Below are positions 50,405 through 63,285 of a stretch of 64,000 nt of DNA, piece after piece (position 1 is the stretch's first letter; each line of letters begins with the position of its first letter). The stretch is from Onchocerca volvulus. Its lineage: Eukaryota; Nematoda; Chromadorea; Rhabditida; Onchocercidae. The position numbers and the translations under genes are program-made. The stretch covers positions 7,500,888 through 7,564,887 of the forward strand of contig HG738138.1 in NCBI GenBank assembly GCA_000499405.2, read 5' to 3'. The notes beneath the pieces were generated by a model that saw only the letters and a list, made by a program, of their open reading frames with translations, did no database searches and was not told where the DNA came from.

Positions 50405-53235
50405 ATGGGAACAAGGTACGGTGGCGGACGTGATGGACGTAATCAACGTGGTACAGCGTATAACGCTAATGGTAGACAGTCTAGGCCTATCCAACGATTA
50501 TCGTTCCGACGTGAAAATAGTGGTGATCCAGATGCCAATCTTTCCTCATTTTACAGGTTAAACATGATATTTTTATGTAAAAACATGGAGCAAGAAACGG
50601 TATGCGTTAGATTTTATTTTTCCACGGTGAGATCGTGAATTGTATGCATGATTTCTGATCGAATCCCAATTGTATGTCAAGTTTCAATTCTCAGTTGAAT
50701 TTCAGTTCTAATTAAAAAAGGACACTGTAACGATAAGACTAGTGTTATAATGCAGTCAGTTTATCTTATATGTACATCTTAAAACCGTTAATTTGAACAC
50801 CAAAATCCTTTATGAATGTCGAGCAAGATGTGATGTTTACATGTTTTTACCTTTCGCAATACTATTTCGGAAACGTTTATTTTTATTTCAGTCTTTAATT
50901 TAATAATTTTAACTGCTTTAATTGAGTAGTTTTTACCATTATAAAATTAATGTTTCAAATTAGCTATATTGCACACGTTTTGCTTTTCTCCCTAATTTAG
51001 AGATCGTTTCGGTAGTCATTCTCCAGAAGAATATATGAATCTTCGATTTTCCCATTTTGACAACAAAATTACCAAGGACGAAATTAAAGATATCTTGGAG
51101 CGTGAATTCCGTCGATATGCTCCATTTGAGGTGAGCTTCTTTTGGATTTCTATGTTTGCTTCTTTAATTTCAGAAAATTCAATTCACTGATATCTTTAGT
51201 GTTTGTATTTGCATATGTGCTTGTATAAACTCAGACATTGTTAAAGATCTCTGTCGTTCCTTTTCATTTTTTTTTCGAATTGAAATTTCATTTATAGATA
51301 AAAATAGTGCGTAACCCTGGCGACGAGCAGCGCCTTGCTTACGTAAATTTCGAGCGTCCTGAGGCTGCTCGAACAATTCGGCATACGATGTTGCCAAGGT
51401 TGCAAAAATTACTCGGAAAGAGGCTTCATCTTGATCCTGCAGGTATCATTAGAGATCAAGAAGGAAAATATATTCCCGATCGATATAATCGAGCACTGCA
51501 AGCTGAACGAGAGCGTGAACGAAAGGATCCTTTAAGAAGGTAAGTCCATGTTATGGAAGTATTTTGTTTGCAAAAAATAAAATAATATATAAAGAGATGC
51601 TTTTGTAGGAAATCTCCAAACAGACGTCGTGAGGAAGGGGGAACATGGAATTTGAAAGAAGATGACAGTGATGCAACGAGAACACTTTTCGTGGGAAATA
51701 TGCCTGCCGATATACGGGAATCAGAAATTCGTCGTGTCTTTGAAAAATATGGAAAAGTTGAAGATGTTGATATCAAAACACCTCCAGAAACTAATGCTGC
51801 GTATGCTTTCGTCCTTTTTCAGGTGTTTTCCTTGATATTTATTATTGTTTATACTACCAATAATATACGAGCATATTTTCCGAATGCTTAACACCGTGGA
51901 AGCAGTACTTGATATTTGGTATTCAAGTATTGGCTGGGGTATTACGCTGAATAATCGGGCAGTTATATTATTACATGAGTCATAACTTTTGCTGTTTTTG
52001 TAGACTTTGGAACAGTCCATGAATGCAAAAGCCAACGAACACGATCGTCCAATACGGCCAGGTACAACTCGTTGTAAAATCGGCTATGGCAAATCACAGC
52101 CATCAAATCGTCTTTGGATCGGTGGACTAGGACCGTGGACATCTGCAGAATATTTGGCTAAGGCACTTTTTCCGCTTTTGTCGTGTTATTTCAAAATCAA
52201 TGACATTTTCTGTACACTCTCGATGATTCCCTAATGAGGTGTCTTTTTGCATCGAAATATAACGAGATGAGTTTGAAATGTCAAATCTCTTTAAATACTA
52301 TAGCATATCGTGCTTTGGATATTTGAAGTTTACAAATCATTGCCAAGTTCAAAAGACAATTGTGAAATGATTTCAGTTTGCAGGAATTTGATCGATATGG
52401 GCTTATTGATCGGTTAGACTATGAAGAAGGCGCTGATTTTGCCTATATACGGTTTACGGATCAAAATGCAGCAATGGATGCTTGCCGTGCCATGAAAGGA
52501 TTTCCACTGGGTGGAAGAGACCGATGTATCATCGTTGACTTCGCCAAGTTCGTGATTTCCTATATTTTTTTGCATCCTAAGTTTCAATTTTCATCTAATT
52601 ATGAGTAGGATTTGAAAATTATTTATAGAGATGATCAAAAAGAAGATCGTAAAAGGCGACGTAGCATGTCTGCGGGATCAAGAAAGCGCAACAAGGGTCC
52701 ACGTACGCCACCTGAAAGTCCATCAAGTACACCATCTGATGGTGAAATCGATACCATTGATGAGCTGGAGCGAAGAATTGCGCCAACTTGGCAAGGTTTC
52801 ATTATCCTGAAGAAAACTGAATACGCAATTCGTTTGCATCGTATATCGGGAACGGAACATTTGCTCCAAAAATTACTTCGTGATCCGGCGGATGGTAGCG
52901 CACTGAAGCTGCATATTACTCAACGGTTGCCACTGGTTAGTCAGGAAGCACTTGAGGAACGGCTAATTCATTCATCAAAGAAGCAGCTTAGCTTAATGAT
53001 TGCTGTAGCATGTGATAAGCCTATTCGGCCGCTCGTTAATTATCTTTCTGAGAAAGATGCTGCCGGTGTTGTTACTGTACCTAGCGGTGTATTGTATGTT
53101 TTTGCTGCCAGTAATATGGCTGATCGATTAATTCAGGCCTGCGCACGCAATATAACCTTATTGACACCTGAATGTGGCCATCTGTTATTTGCACTGGCCC
53201 TAAAGGCCTCTCCTGATACTCCCAATGGGGGTTAA
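50405..53235 (+). CDS. grld-1: RBM15/spenito-type RNA-binding protein with SPOC domain
   Basis: Split-ends family protein of the short RBM15 type: it binds RNA through RRMs and recruits partners (in animals, the m6A writer complex and transcription regulators) through its SPOC domain. Exons 50405-50556, 51001-51130, 51298-51539, 51609-51822, 52004-52162, 52384-52547 and 52629-53235 join in phase to 555 residues. RRM1 about 64-142 (NLRFSHFD, LAYVNFERPE), RRM2 about 199-275 (RTLFVGNMP, YAFVLFQ), RRM3 about 281-354 (NRLWIGGLGPWTS, DFAYIRFTD), then an Arg/Ser/Pro linker (KRRRSMSAGSRKRNKGPRTP) and a SPOC domain from about 402 (APTWQGFIILKKTEYAIRLH) to 548. C. elegans has one such gene, grld-1 (F29C4.7), hence the symbol. 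A TTTGCAG acceptor lies 3 bases before the ATG. The RRM3 intron appears to use a GC donor (see findings). Confidence 0.92.
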
Positions 53236-53524
53236 TTCACCAACTGTATTCTGTGCTACTTTTTCGATATCTACAACTGTTTTAACTGTGAAACTTCTGT
53301 CAAGTAACAGTTTTTTTTTTTGGTTTATTGCGTACAACGCTGTAATTATTTCAGCTTTTTCTTTATTTCTATATTTCTATTTTGGTAAGTTCCCATGTTA
53401 AGTATTTTCTTATCTTGAAGAAAGTTAATTATTTTTTTGGGAATTATTAATTTTATAATGACCTCGTAGATATACATTCATGCAGAACTGATGATCTTTT
53501 AGAAGTACTTTTTGTGTATTTTCT

Positions 53525-53572
53525 AATTTATTATTGCAAGGCTTATTTAATTTATTATTGCAAGACTTATTT
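53525..53572. repeat. 24-bp tandem duplication in grld-1 3' flank
   Basis: Two adjacent copies of AATTTATTATTGCAAGGCTT plus ATTT, differing by one base, about 290 bp after the grld-1 stop. Probably in its 3' UTR or just beyond. Confidence 0.8.
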
Positions 53573-54414
53573 TATATTGGATGTTTTAAATCGAGTTTTC
53601 ATGAGGTTATTCTTCTGTTCAGTTTTGATCCGCAAATTTCATTATAGTGACTGGCCTGTATCACTTTCCATTCATTTCGAAATTTAGCATTTCCTGAAAT
53701 TTAGGATTTTATTAAGGGATGAGTGGAGAAGATTATTAGAAAAAACAAACACGAAATAGATAATAGTCTTCCGATACATGTCTCATAGCACATATTGATT
53801 TTATACAGCAGGTGACTGCGCAATTCAAACTGTAAAATTAAAATTTCGCTATAAATATTGCTACGTTGTCTTTAATCAATACCTATTCATTTACCCATAT
53901 ATTCGTAAATCATATGATTGTTTAATAATTTCTTGCATAGTTAGTATATTCATTCTGTTATATTTTTTGACAAAATTTCGGTTCTAAATGACCGTAATGT
54001 TTTTTAACAATATTTTGAAATTCTTTACTTTCGAAAAAAAGATTCGAAATGTCTACTGATTTGCATATTTCATTCTCCGGCCTATGCACGGATTATCCTG
54101 TTGCTAATAATTTGCTTGACCAACAACAGATCTGAGTGACGGCAAGTTCAATTTCTGCCAACCTACGGAATGGTTAATTATGAAGTTTGCTTTTATTGTT
54201 GTGCTGGCTAAAATTCAACTCAAATGAGATTTCGGAACATTTTATATTACGAAAACTATTCATATATTTGAATTTACACGTACATTTTTTCGTGGTCTTT
54301 CTGAATTACATCACACTATCATACTTGTTAATTTAAATTCTGCTGTTATTTTGAGCAAACTCTTTGTTACTGAACATGCTGATATTCTGGAACAACGCGT
54401 TTTTTATTTCATAG

Positions 54415-56156
54415 CTTTGCCGTCCAGATAAGGAAGGGTGCGGATCAGGTTTGTTTACGTTCATCATCAGCTAAAAGAAAAAATTGGGCGGCTTGAAAAA
54501 GTTTTTGCTTAAAAAAGCAAGTAACTTTTTTAAGCCACCCAAATTTTTTTCGCCTAATTGATTTGTCATTTCTGAGATCACCAATGTATTTGAGTGCTTT
54601 TTCATGATTCTATATCGAGGTGGTCAAATTTTTCAATAGATTTCAGTTGCTAATTTCAGTGTTTACGGAATGCAGAATTTCGATTGGCTAAACAGTATTT
54701 CTCGAAATAACATGTGAACTAGTTTTCATTACAAATTTGTCTCTTTACTAAAATTTTTAGAATTCAGCTTTGGAAGTTCACCAGAGGTAAGTTACGCCTG
54801 TTACAGCTTGCTGCTTTTGGTCATCTCTCGACATCCTTTTCACGCGAGATGTCGCGTGTTTTGTTAATATCTGGGAAGTATAATATACACTCAACACATA
54901 GATTTCTTTGCACAACTCTGTTCTGTTACGAACAGAAACTTTTGGTGATCAAGTCGTCCAAACTCATTTCAAGTTGAAAACAAGGGCCGTAATACTTCCG
55001 TGTGTTTCTGATTTTTCAAATACATAAAATAAACTTAGCACGAAATGGCATATTTGAGGATCTATATCTTTATAACCATTATTTTTTCCGGAAGGTTTCA
55101 AGAAGTTAAGGCCTAATATTTAGATCAGAGGATAAAATTCAAGAGGTATTAATATGGTTAACAGGTCAATATATGAAGATATAGATAGATGTGACGAGTT
55201 GGATGCCTTGTCACATTTGCATATGCCCATATTTGAATTACATCTTAGTTGTATTGAACTATATAAAATACCTCGTTTCGATTTTGTGATTACTGCCGTA
55301 AGTGGGATGGAAAAATTGGCTCTTTGATGTAAGTAAGGAGATCCGAGAAATCTAATAAAGTTTATTTTTCTGTTCTGATTCGGATATACATATCAAGGAT
55401 TGAAATTTCTCATATATCAATGATTGAAGGCAGATCTAATTTTGAAAAAAGATCTCTTGATTAGTTATATGGAATAGTCGAAGTCACCTTTTAACATTAC
55501 TTTAAAAATATTATTTCCAAGGAATCATAACAGTAGCCTCCTGCCTCGTTCTCAAAATATCAATACCTCTTCGAACTAGGAACTTGGAGTATCTTTCATC
55601 TGTTAATCTACCAGTATTTTTTTAAAGTTGTTTTCGTTGTCAGTGAACTGTTGTAATGTTGTAACCCTAAAACCCGTTCATCTTGGTCTTAAGTATTCGA
55701 TCTTAATTTACGAAATTTCCTAGGATCCAAGTACACCATGGGCACTCAGCGTTCAGAATGTTAAACTACAGAATAAATGATCTGACAAAAAATATGAGGT
55801 AAAAAGCCAGTAAGATCAAAAATTTCAGGCTATGTCTTTCTCAATGATTAGTGATATAGCAATTCTGTTATTAATAAAATACGTACATTGATTCAATGAA
55901 TGATATAGTTGTGTGGCGATATTAGATTGCGATAATCTCAATCAAATCATCGAAGTTGAAGGAAGAAACGTTAATGAGATAATGTTAAATCCAATATTTG
56001 CACTGGAGCGTGAATTTTTGAATACCGAATCAATCCCTTTCAGAATACTGTTTTCATTTTTCATATAGTCTCTTCCGGGTACGTTGTCGGAGGAATTTGA
56101 ACTGTTTAAAATTCTTCAAACTCCAGACCAAAATCTGAAGAATTGGGAAATAACCG
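54415..56156 (+). CDS. Unrecognised gene, coding-like exons
   Basis: A run of short exons with good splice signals and coding-like peptides. 54415-54448 encodes FAVQIRKGADQ (acceptor TTTCATAG). 54761-54786 encodes NSALEVHQ (acceptor TTTTTAG, donor AGAG/GTAAGT). 55165-55297 encodes SIYEDIDRCDELDALSHLHM and then PIFELHLSCIELYKIPRFDF (acceptor TTAACAG, donor GCC/GTAAGT). These three join in phase. 55909-55969 encodes CVAILDCDNLNQIIEVEGRN and 56069-56156 encodes SLPGTLSEEFELFKILQTPD and more. These last two join to each other, but an exon of 3n+2 bases is needed between 55297 and 55909. Start and stop were not found. No family was recognised. It lies downstream of grld-1 on the same strand; the pieces could instead belong to a 5' extension of the CNOT11 gene. 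Confidence 0.45.
54477..54551. repeat. Strong inverted repeat (hairpin)
   Basis: Arms AAAAAATTGGGCGGCTTGAA and its near-complement ending AAGCCACCCAAATTTTTT enclose a second small stem (TTTGCTT / AAGCAAG type). The outer stem is about 26 bp with only one or two non-Watson-Crick positions. It lies just after the first coding-like exon of the unrecognised gene, in its putative intron. It could be a MITE relic or a structured RNA element. Confidence 0.75.
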
Positions 56157-57096
56157 GTATAGTTTGCTGCGGTATCTTGCTTACCAAGCATTGTTTCTGG
56201 ATTTATTGATGTTCAGAAAATGTGAATCCTTAAACAGGTGGTCGTATTTTCTTGTTTTCTGAGATCTTAATTATCAGCAAATTATAAAGCGATTAATTCT
56301 TCAATTTATCATTTCTAATCAAGATACTATGACTTTTGAAATCATGAATCATTTGAAGATTATCATGAAAAATCCTAGTACTAACGGATTTATTTATATG
56401 AGTTGAGGGGTCTGAATCTCCATGACAGCCCACTAATTGGATGACATGGGATTTCAGTGACAGCTCCCAAACCATTATCCCAATGATAGCTCTCACTAAT
56501 TGATATTCCATGCCACTTTTATATCATCCCAACTCTGAGTTTTTACGCATATTTCATGAGATATTATTAATATATTATTTACAGAAAGGTTATTTCAAGC
56601 CATTATCTAGAAACATATAAGAACTCTAAATCAACCGATGTTGAGATAAACACTTCTAAGAACCATTCTTCCGTGCACTCGAACTCTCTAATGGTTTTGA
56701 TCCCTCTTATTTCAGTAAAATTTTTAAAAAAATTTGAATGAATGATGATAACGCACCAATATGATTGACACGGACTTTTTTAACACTAACTACATGATAA
56801 ATTTGTATTGTATTATCATAATATGGAGCGATTAGTCTTGCAATTTCCATATTCTATTACCTTCGTGACAACTACGGCGTGATGTTCAATAATTCACCAT
56901 CATCCTCTCAGAAATTTCGAGAAACACAATTTTTTTTGAATTGTACTATTACATTGATTAATTTAAAAACAATCCGCAACAATCGAACAAAGCAGTCTTA
57001 AAGTAAAAGACATATTCTTTGATGAGATTGAGATTTAGTGATAATTCTAATAAGGTTTATCAATGAAATGCAAAATGTAGTGGTATGCAGACCTAC

Positions 57097-57194
57097 CAAA
57101 TAGGATTTTCTCTGACATCCACTCTGATTTCTCCAGTCCGCACATTTCGGATCCAAATCAACGCATTCATTTGAATCTGTCGAAGTCTCATCAA
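57097..57194 (-). CDS. Exon with N-terminal half of a ShKT domain
   Basis: On the minus strand an exon bounded by CATTGTAG and a TTG/GTAGGT donor encodes ECVDLDPKCADWRNQSGC followed by QRKSYL. This matches the start of the ShKT domain (CxDxxxxCxxWxxxGxC). In nematodes this domain ends many secreted peptidases, tyrosinases and small secreted proteins. Phase 1 in, phase 0 out. The second half (usually xxxCPKSCGxC) should be in the next exon at lower coordinates, which I could not find, nor the upstream exons. So the type of protein is unknown; it may be a fragment. Confidence 0.55.
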
Positions 57195-60100
57195 CTACAA
57201 TGAAATGAGCATAATTAAAATGGATGGGACTTTTTCCTTTTTTTCTCTCGAAGTTATAAGTAGATGAAATAAGGATGAAATAAAGAAGAAGGACAAGTAT
57301 TATCTTCTATTTTTTCATCCATACAACCGACATTTTTTAAATAAAGCACTAAAAGTAAATGAGATTTTATCTGAATGCAATTTTTGAACAAAATAGTTAT
57401 AAAAGACGTTAAACTCCAAATTTTTAGCACTTTTGTAAGTCAGTAAAAAATAAATTTACCAATGATTTTGCACTAGGGAACAAATCAAATATTGATAGTA
57501 ATTTTACAATTTTAAACAATAGAATAAGAATTTTTAATCTTCGGTAAAAATATACAATTGGTGAGCCGTTCAATCAACGGTTGACTGCATTGTTTTATTA
57601 TTGAGGAAATTACGAGTCGGGAAAAATGCATTGAATGAAATCAATGCATCGATTGTGGATCAACTTGTTGAATTTGTATAAACAGATTACAAAGAGACTA
57701 CAGAAATTTCTCAGAGAGAAAGAGAACTAGGTGGATAACACCTCTTTCGAAATCTCTGGAAATTATGAAAGATCTTTCTAAGCAATTGAAATCTATTTAA
57801 ATGAGCCAATGAAATGCACCTTGAATATTCCGGCCAAATATTAGCTGAACAGAAACATTTCACTACTAAATGATTTGTTCGCCGCTTATTTGTTACAAAT
57901 CCAATTTATTCACTAACTTGCATCTTCATTTAATAATTGAACCAACAACTTAATGCGGTTTGTTACAATTATTTTAAACCGCTTTGTTTGAAATGTATTT
58001 TCATCACTTTGAGTTTTACGAAAATTTAGGACTAAGAATATTATCAATGATCTTATGAATAGTAACAGTAGAATGACCAAAATATGACATAAATCATAAT
58101 AACTGCAATATTAAAAACTGAAGTACATGTGCTGATGATAATGGCAATAATAATAAAAAAGACACAGTTTTAACAAAAACTGCAACGAATATGTCTAATA
58201 ATAAAGATCATGAAATAATAAAGAAATGACAGCTTTGATGCAATGATTACACCGATGATGTTCCCAGAAAAAAATAAACGCATAAGCAGAAAATTAGGAA
58301 TCTTGAATTAACTTTCTGCTCATCAGGAAGAATTTTAATGTGAGAATAAAATGCTCCAAAAGGCAGAACGGTGGGAATTTAAACAAGCTGATGAAAATAG
58401 ATTTCTGGTAATATATTATTGCAAGGATGAAAATATGTTTTATGATGATGGTACGATTTTCTTACTCGTTTGTTCCAATAACTTGTGCAATAGGCTTTAT
58501 GATGAACGACAAAAAATTGACCAGCATGAGTATATCCGTTCTTATCAGTTTCTTTTTCTTCCTTCTTTCTTTTTTTTAAATTTTCCATGATTTTTTTCGT
58601 TTTTTCAGTCTTAACGTCATGTTGTTTCAATCAAAATAGTGTATTAACAAGAAATTTGCTCCACATCCAATTTTTGCAGTGTTTTAATTTAACTGTGATT
58701 TTAAAAAATTTGAGGATTTCGCAATAAATTTATTAGGATCACTTTCACCTCAATTTTAATTCATGCAGTTGCGATCTCTTTATATCATAATCTAAATTCT
58801 TTGCCAAATACTCTTCCAAACAGTTTTTTAAAGATCCAGGTTGCACATACAAATTTCTTTTTACTTTTAGCATATTGCGTCGATCGTGTAGAGTTTGTAT
58901 GCCGAAGATTGCTCATCGGAGTTTATATCTTGTTTATGTGGATAGAGTACCAGTTATTACTGCTCTAATAAATTGAAATTCGACATAATGTTGAATATGT
59001 GTGTTCCACAGATTTGATTTATTTTTACTGAGGCACCCCCATTTAAATCTGAAAAGTCAGATCGGAGCATGCAAATTTCCCAAATCTTTTCCAATTCAGC
59101 GAAGTTTTAAAAAAAAAAAAAAATTAAGAAGGCTTGAAATTTTCGAATGAGATCGCTGCATGCCAAGAAAGATAATCATCCATGAAGCAATCTTGACATC
59201 TGGCGATATCTTAAATTACTTCTAAAACACCGAACTTGAACATTAGTCTTATTCTGTCACTAACCGCATAACAGGAGTGTGAAACTTCTCTTTGTTCTAT
59301 TTGTTTAATATTTTCTTTATAGCGAATTCATTAACAAGAGTTCCACTTCCAAAATACCGGCTTCGTTTTGTGATGATGCTTTTCATTACTTAAACCTGGA
59401 CAACTATGTGTAATAAAGTTCTTAAAGAGTTGATTTGAATTACTACCACTTATCTCCACACATTGTCTCTTCTTTCAGTAATTATGAATGCTGATAAAAA
59501 ATTAAATTCATACTCCTGTTCAGAAGAATACCATGCATACGCCACAACGGGTAATTTAAAATCGACGGCTTCACACACGGAATTCAACGTGGCCGATGCC
59601 TAACTTCTAGGCGGGCAAACTACTTCTGTGGTTAGATTTGTGGTTAGATTCTGACTAGAAATATCACCTTCTTGTTGTTGATGAGGAATCTAACATTTCA
59701 TTTCAAATCAAATAGTCGACTATTCATTTCTCCTACGAAAGGAAGAAATAGTACGGAGAAGAGATAATAACAAAAGCTGATTAAATCGACCAGAAGCACA
59801 GCGGCGATTGAATAAATAACGAGGCGTCAACAGATGCGGAGAAAACAATATCGCAAGTGCTAGGCGGGCGTGAAGATTGTTTACTGCAAATTTCATGTTA
59901 ATTTCCTAAAATGATCTTGTGTGAGGTCCAGGACCGATTTGCGAAAATATCTTCAAACAGAAGCGTGTGACAAGCCATTGAATGGAGGGGGATGAGAGCT
60001 TTTAGGAGCTTATTGCGGAATAGAGGGGATTGTGTGTAACCCGATTCGGTGTTAAGTACGTTGTTTTGGAATGTTTCGATTTGAATTTGAAAATTGGCTT

Positions 60101-60643
60101 CCACTGACAGATTTTTAGTTATTTCATGTTGCTGAGTGACATTAGTTCGCTCGAATGAATTCATTTTGCAGGTCAATTTTACATCCCATCTTGTCTTTGA
60201 ATAATAGATTGGCTTTCTTCTGCGTTGTAAGTAATCGGAGGGAATTATCAGATGGCAGATTTCCGGACTCGTGAGAAGTTGAGCGATTCTCATTCATACT
60301 TTATATTATATGAGTATATGCAGGAATTTTTTTACATTATGTAGGACGTTAACCGGTGATATCGCAGAACTATCAACGTCAGCGACAAGAACGGATTAAA
60401 TGCTCGAAAAATTTTGCAGGCATTCATTTGCAGACATAATTAAATGATTGGAAAAAGTGATGGCACCGAGAAAACGCTTTTCTCCAAAAATAACAGAAAA
60501 GGATGTAGAGACGATAATGAAGTGATGCTTTTTTTTCTTGCTCTATTTTTGAACTCGATGTTATTTTATTTTTAGTTCTGATTATCATTTCTTGAATAAT
60601 AGCTTCAAATAACAAGCTAATTCTGAGACTGATTATTTTTTAG
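57195..60643. other. Region with no resolved gene
   Basis: It should hold upstream exons of the minus-strand ShKT gene and the 5' end of the plus-strand CNOT11 gene, but neither could be identified. A 131-codon minus-strand frame (60293-59898) in a GC-richer stretch is the longest open frame; it has no recognisable peptide and could be promoter DNA. A short exon-like piece at 57702-57754 (YKETTEISQREREL) has fair splice sites but no context. Confidence 0.4.
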
Positions 60644-63285
60644 ATTATGTCATTGCACTGTGCAAACGTTTGAATCTATCGGCGATATCTTTCTCAGTGT
60701 AAGTTTTATTCTATGTCATTCATTTCTTTTTGAATTTGAATTCTTTTCTCTTCTATTATTCGATTGTCAAAATATGAAGTGCTACTTTTAATGTCGATCA
60801 AATGCATATGTGCCACAGAAATCGTTTTTTTTTTTTTTTTTTTTTTTTAATGTCCCATTTTTTCTCAAATGGGATTTTCTGAATGAGTTAAAGATGAGAG
60901 ACTGCTAATAAGAATTTCCAGAGCTTCAATGGAAGACACACTAGTTTTTCAATTGGTTCTGCTTTATTATTGACGTTTAGAGAATCTGATGGTATTGAAA
61001 ATCTGAGGCATCGAGTGATTCTTATATATCTACTGTACAGGTTTCTCTTTATCTCGTGATTTTCAGTTTATTAGGTAGTGGATATTTTCAACAGTATTAT
61101 TGCATTTATCAGCAGTTGGTTTAGAAAGGACATCCAGTACTGAATAATTCTGATATTGAATCACTATGCCAGTGTTTTGTCGGATTATTTCTGACATTCA
61201 TCCTGTCTCATTGAATTATTTCCAGATCTGCTGAACTTGACGGCGTATCAACAAGAAATGATATTTTTCAACATCCTTTTCTCTCTTTTTTCCTAGCCGT
61301 TATGGTAATATCGTTAACTTTTTTTTCCCTTTTTTTTTTTTTTTTTTTTTTTGCGTAATTGTTTACTTAAAGAACTGGAACATTATAATTGCTGCATTCT
61401 GCAACTTATCCACATTTTCAGGAATATGACAAGGATTCGAAGGATAGTTCTATGGAAATAGAAATGTTAGGCTGTCCAAAACTTGGAGCTCGTGAGAAAT
61501 ACATCACTGGTTGCTTACTAACAGAAATGTTGGACAAAATCATCAACCGCACTCCAGTCGACATTACAATGATGAAAATTCCACAGCAGGTTACATTTTT
61601 ACTAAGCTAAATTGTTGCAGATCTTTTCTTGTTAATTTGGCTCATTTATTTGCTCATTTTAAGGATTTTGATATAACGCAGCATATAACGGCGCTTAAAA
61701 ATCGGCATGCGAAATATCCTTCGGTTGCATCTGTCACTGCCCCAGCTGTTATCAGAATACTAAATGAAAGGACAAAAAACCAGTTTGGTTTAATTTTTCT
61801 TTTATATGAAATTTTCTTGTTATTCGTATAAAATTGTTTTCTTAGCTTCCAAAATGGATTTTATCAAAAGATTGTCTTTTTAGCGATAAATTAAGTGGCG
61901 TCGAATCATTAGCATCTGTGTTGCTTCCGAATTTGTTAACAAATCCTTATCTGTTTGAAATTCTTCCTCCTTCATTTCATCGTGTTACACCTTCATTAAT
62001 GCCTCCTTCAGATGATGAGGTAAGATTGGATTTTCGAGTGTTCTGTTTTTAATTTTGTAAGCTTTACAGCAATTTTTATCTTGTGGCGGCATATTGTAAT
62101 AATGTATTGTTATTTTATGCCGATGTTTTTCAGTTTCAATTTCTGTATCCTTTCATATTGGATCCAATTTGGATGGAAACGAGCGTTGAGAAACAGGATG
62201 CACAAGCGTTATCCACCACCTCCCAAGTTTTCAATTCAGTGACTGCTGTTGCTCATGAAAGCCAAATGATAAATGAGAAATCAGAGGACGCGGAATTGAA
62301 AACATCTTCTGTAATATCAGTTCTGTCGACTAAGGAAATGCAACCTTATTCTGTGGATGTTTTTCATAAGGTATGGTTTAAATTATCCGTTGTTAAACTT
62401 ACCGGAATGTTCTAGCTTTTATTTTTGTCAGTTTTACCCTGGAGCAAGTTTAATAAAATTCCTTGCAGACTTGCTCTTCACTTCCTAGTACACCCACTAT
62501 TGCGACGCCTGCACCAGAGAGTCAAAATTTTTCTGGGCCTTGTCGCACATCTTCTACATCCGTGCTGTCAGAAGAAAATGCTGACATGATCAGTAGTGCT
62601 ACTCTGACTAAATCGGAAACGGATGATGCAACAATCGAAACAACTGTGGTTTCCGAAGTTCGTTCTTTAAATCAAAGCAGAAATTATTTTGCATTTTTTG
62701 GTCATGATAAGAATTTATAAAATATATATTGCAGTGTCAGACGGCCATATCATCAGTTTCACCCGGGAAGAAACATCCGATGACATCTACAGAAGTTGCA
62801 GAACTCCTAAAAAAATCTTTGGTGTCGATTATTACAAGAACAGAAGCACAGAAATTAGCCGAAGCTATTGCGAAAGATCCTTCATTGGCTAAATTTGTAG
62901 ATATCCCCTTAACTAAGGTCGCATTTTACGTTCACGTTATTTTGCATTTAATCTATATATTTGTAAACCAGTTACTATTGTTTTCGTCTGTTTTGAAAAT
63001 TCAAACTTTTCTTGCACATTGCATATTTTGTTAGTCAAATTTATGAATTTCAGTTTGATAAATATATTGACGATAATCCAGCAATTGCAGCAGCTGTTAT
63101 TGTGGCTCGAATCACCAAAAACTGCAATGAACTGCCGCAGTAAATGTTTTTTTGAATTTAATATGTGCTTTTAATTCACTACAATTTATTTTTAAATTAC
63201 TATAATTGTTTGCAGGTTTTTCCAGTTACTTGCTGGAATGAAGATCTCAGTACAAGCTATGGAAGTAGTAAACAGATTATGCACC
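60644..63285 (+). CDS. ntl-11: CCR4-NOT complex subunit 11 (partial at both ends)
   Basis: CNOT11 is a subunit of the CCR4-NOT deadenylase that, with CNOT10, docks on the N-terminal part of CNOT1. Exons 60644-60698, 60981-61040, 61226-61304, 61422-61589, 61664-61782, 61884-62019, 62134-62370, 62469-62657, 62735-62917, 63054-63139 and 63216-63285 join in phase to about 460 residues. Recognition rests on the C-terminal DUF2363 region (MTSTEVAELLKKSL, KDPSLAKFVDIPLTKFDKYI, FFQLLAGMKISVQAMEVVNR) and on the N-terminal helical region (RHRVILIYLLYR, LGAREKYITGCLLTEML, INRTPVDITMMKIP), which follows the order seen in animal CNOT11. Between them is a Ser/Thr-rich linker of about 130 residues. The first exon(s) with the ATG and the last exons (after ...VVNRLCT, donor GTATGT) are missing; the 3' ones probably lie beyond the window. 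Confidence 0.85.

Noticed and set aside
59898..60293. 131-codon open frame on the minus strand
   Set aside because: The GC-richer local composition raises the chance of open frames. There is no domain or signal peptide, and it lies where the CNOT11 promoter or first exon is expected.
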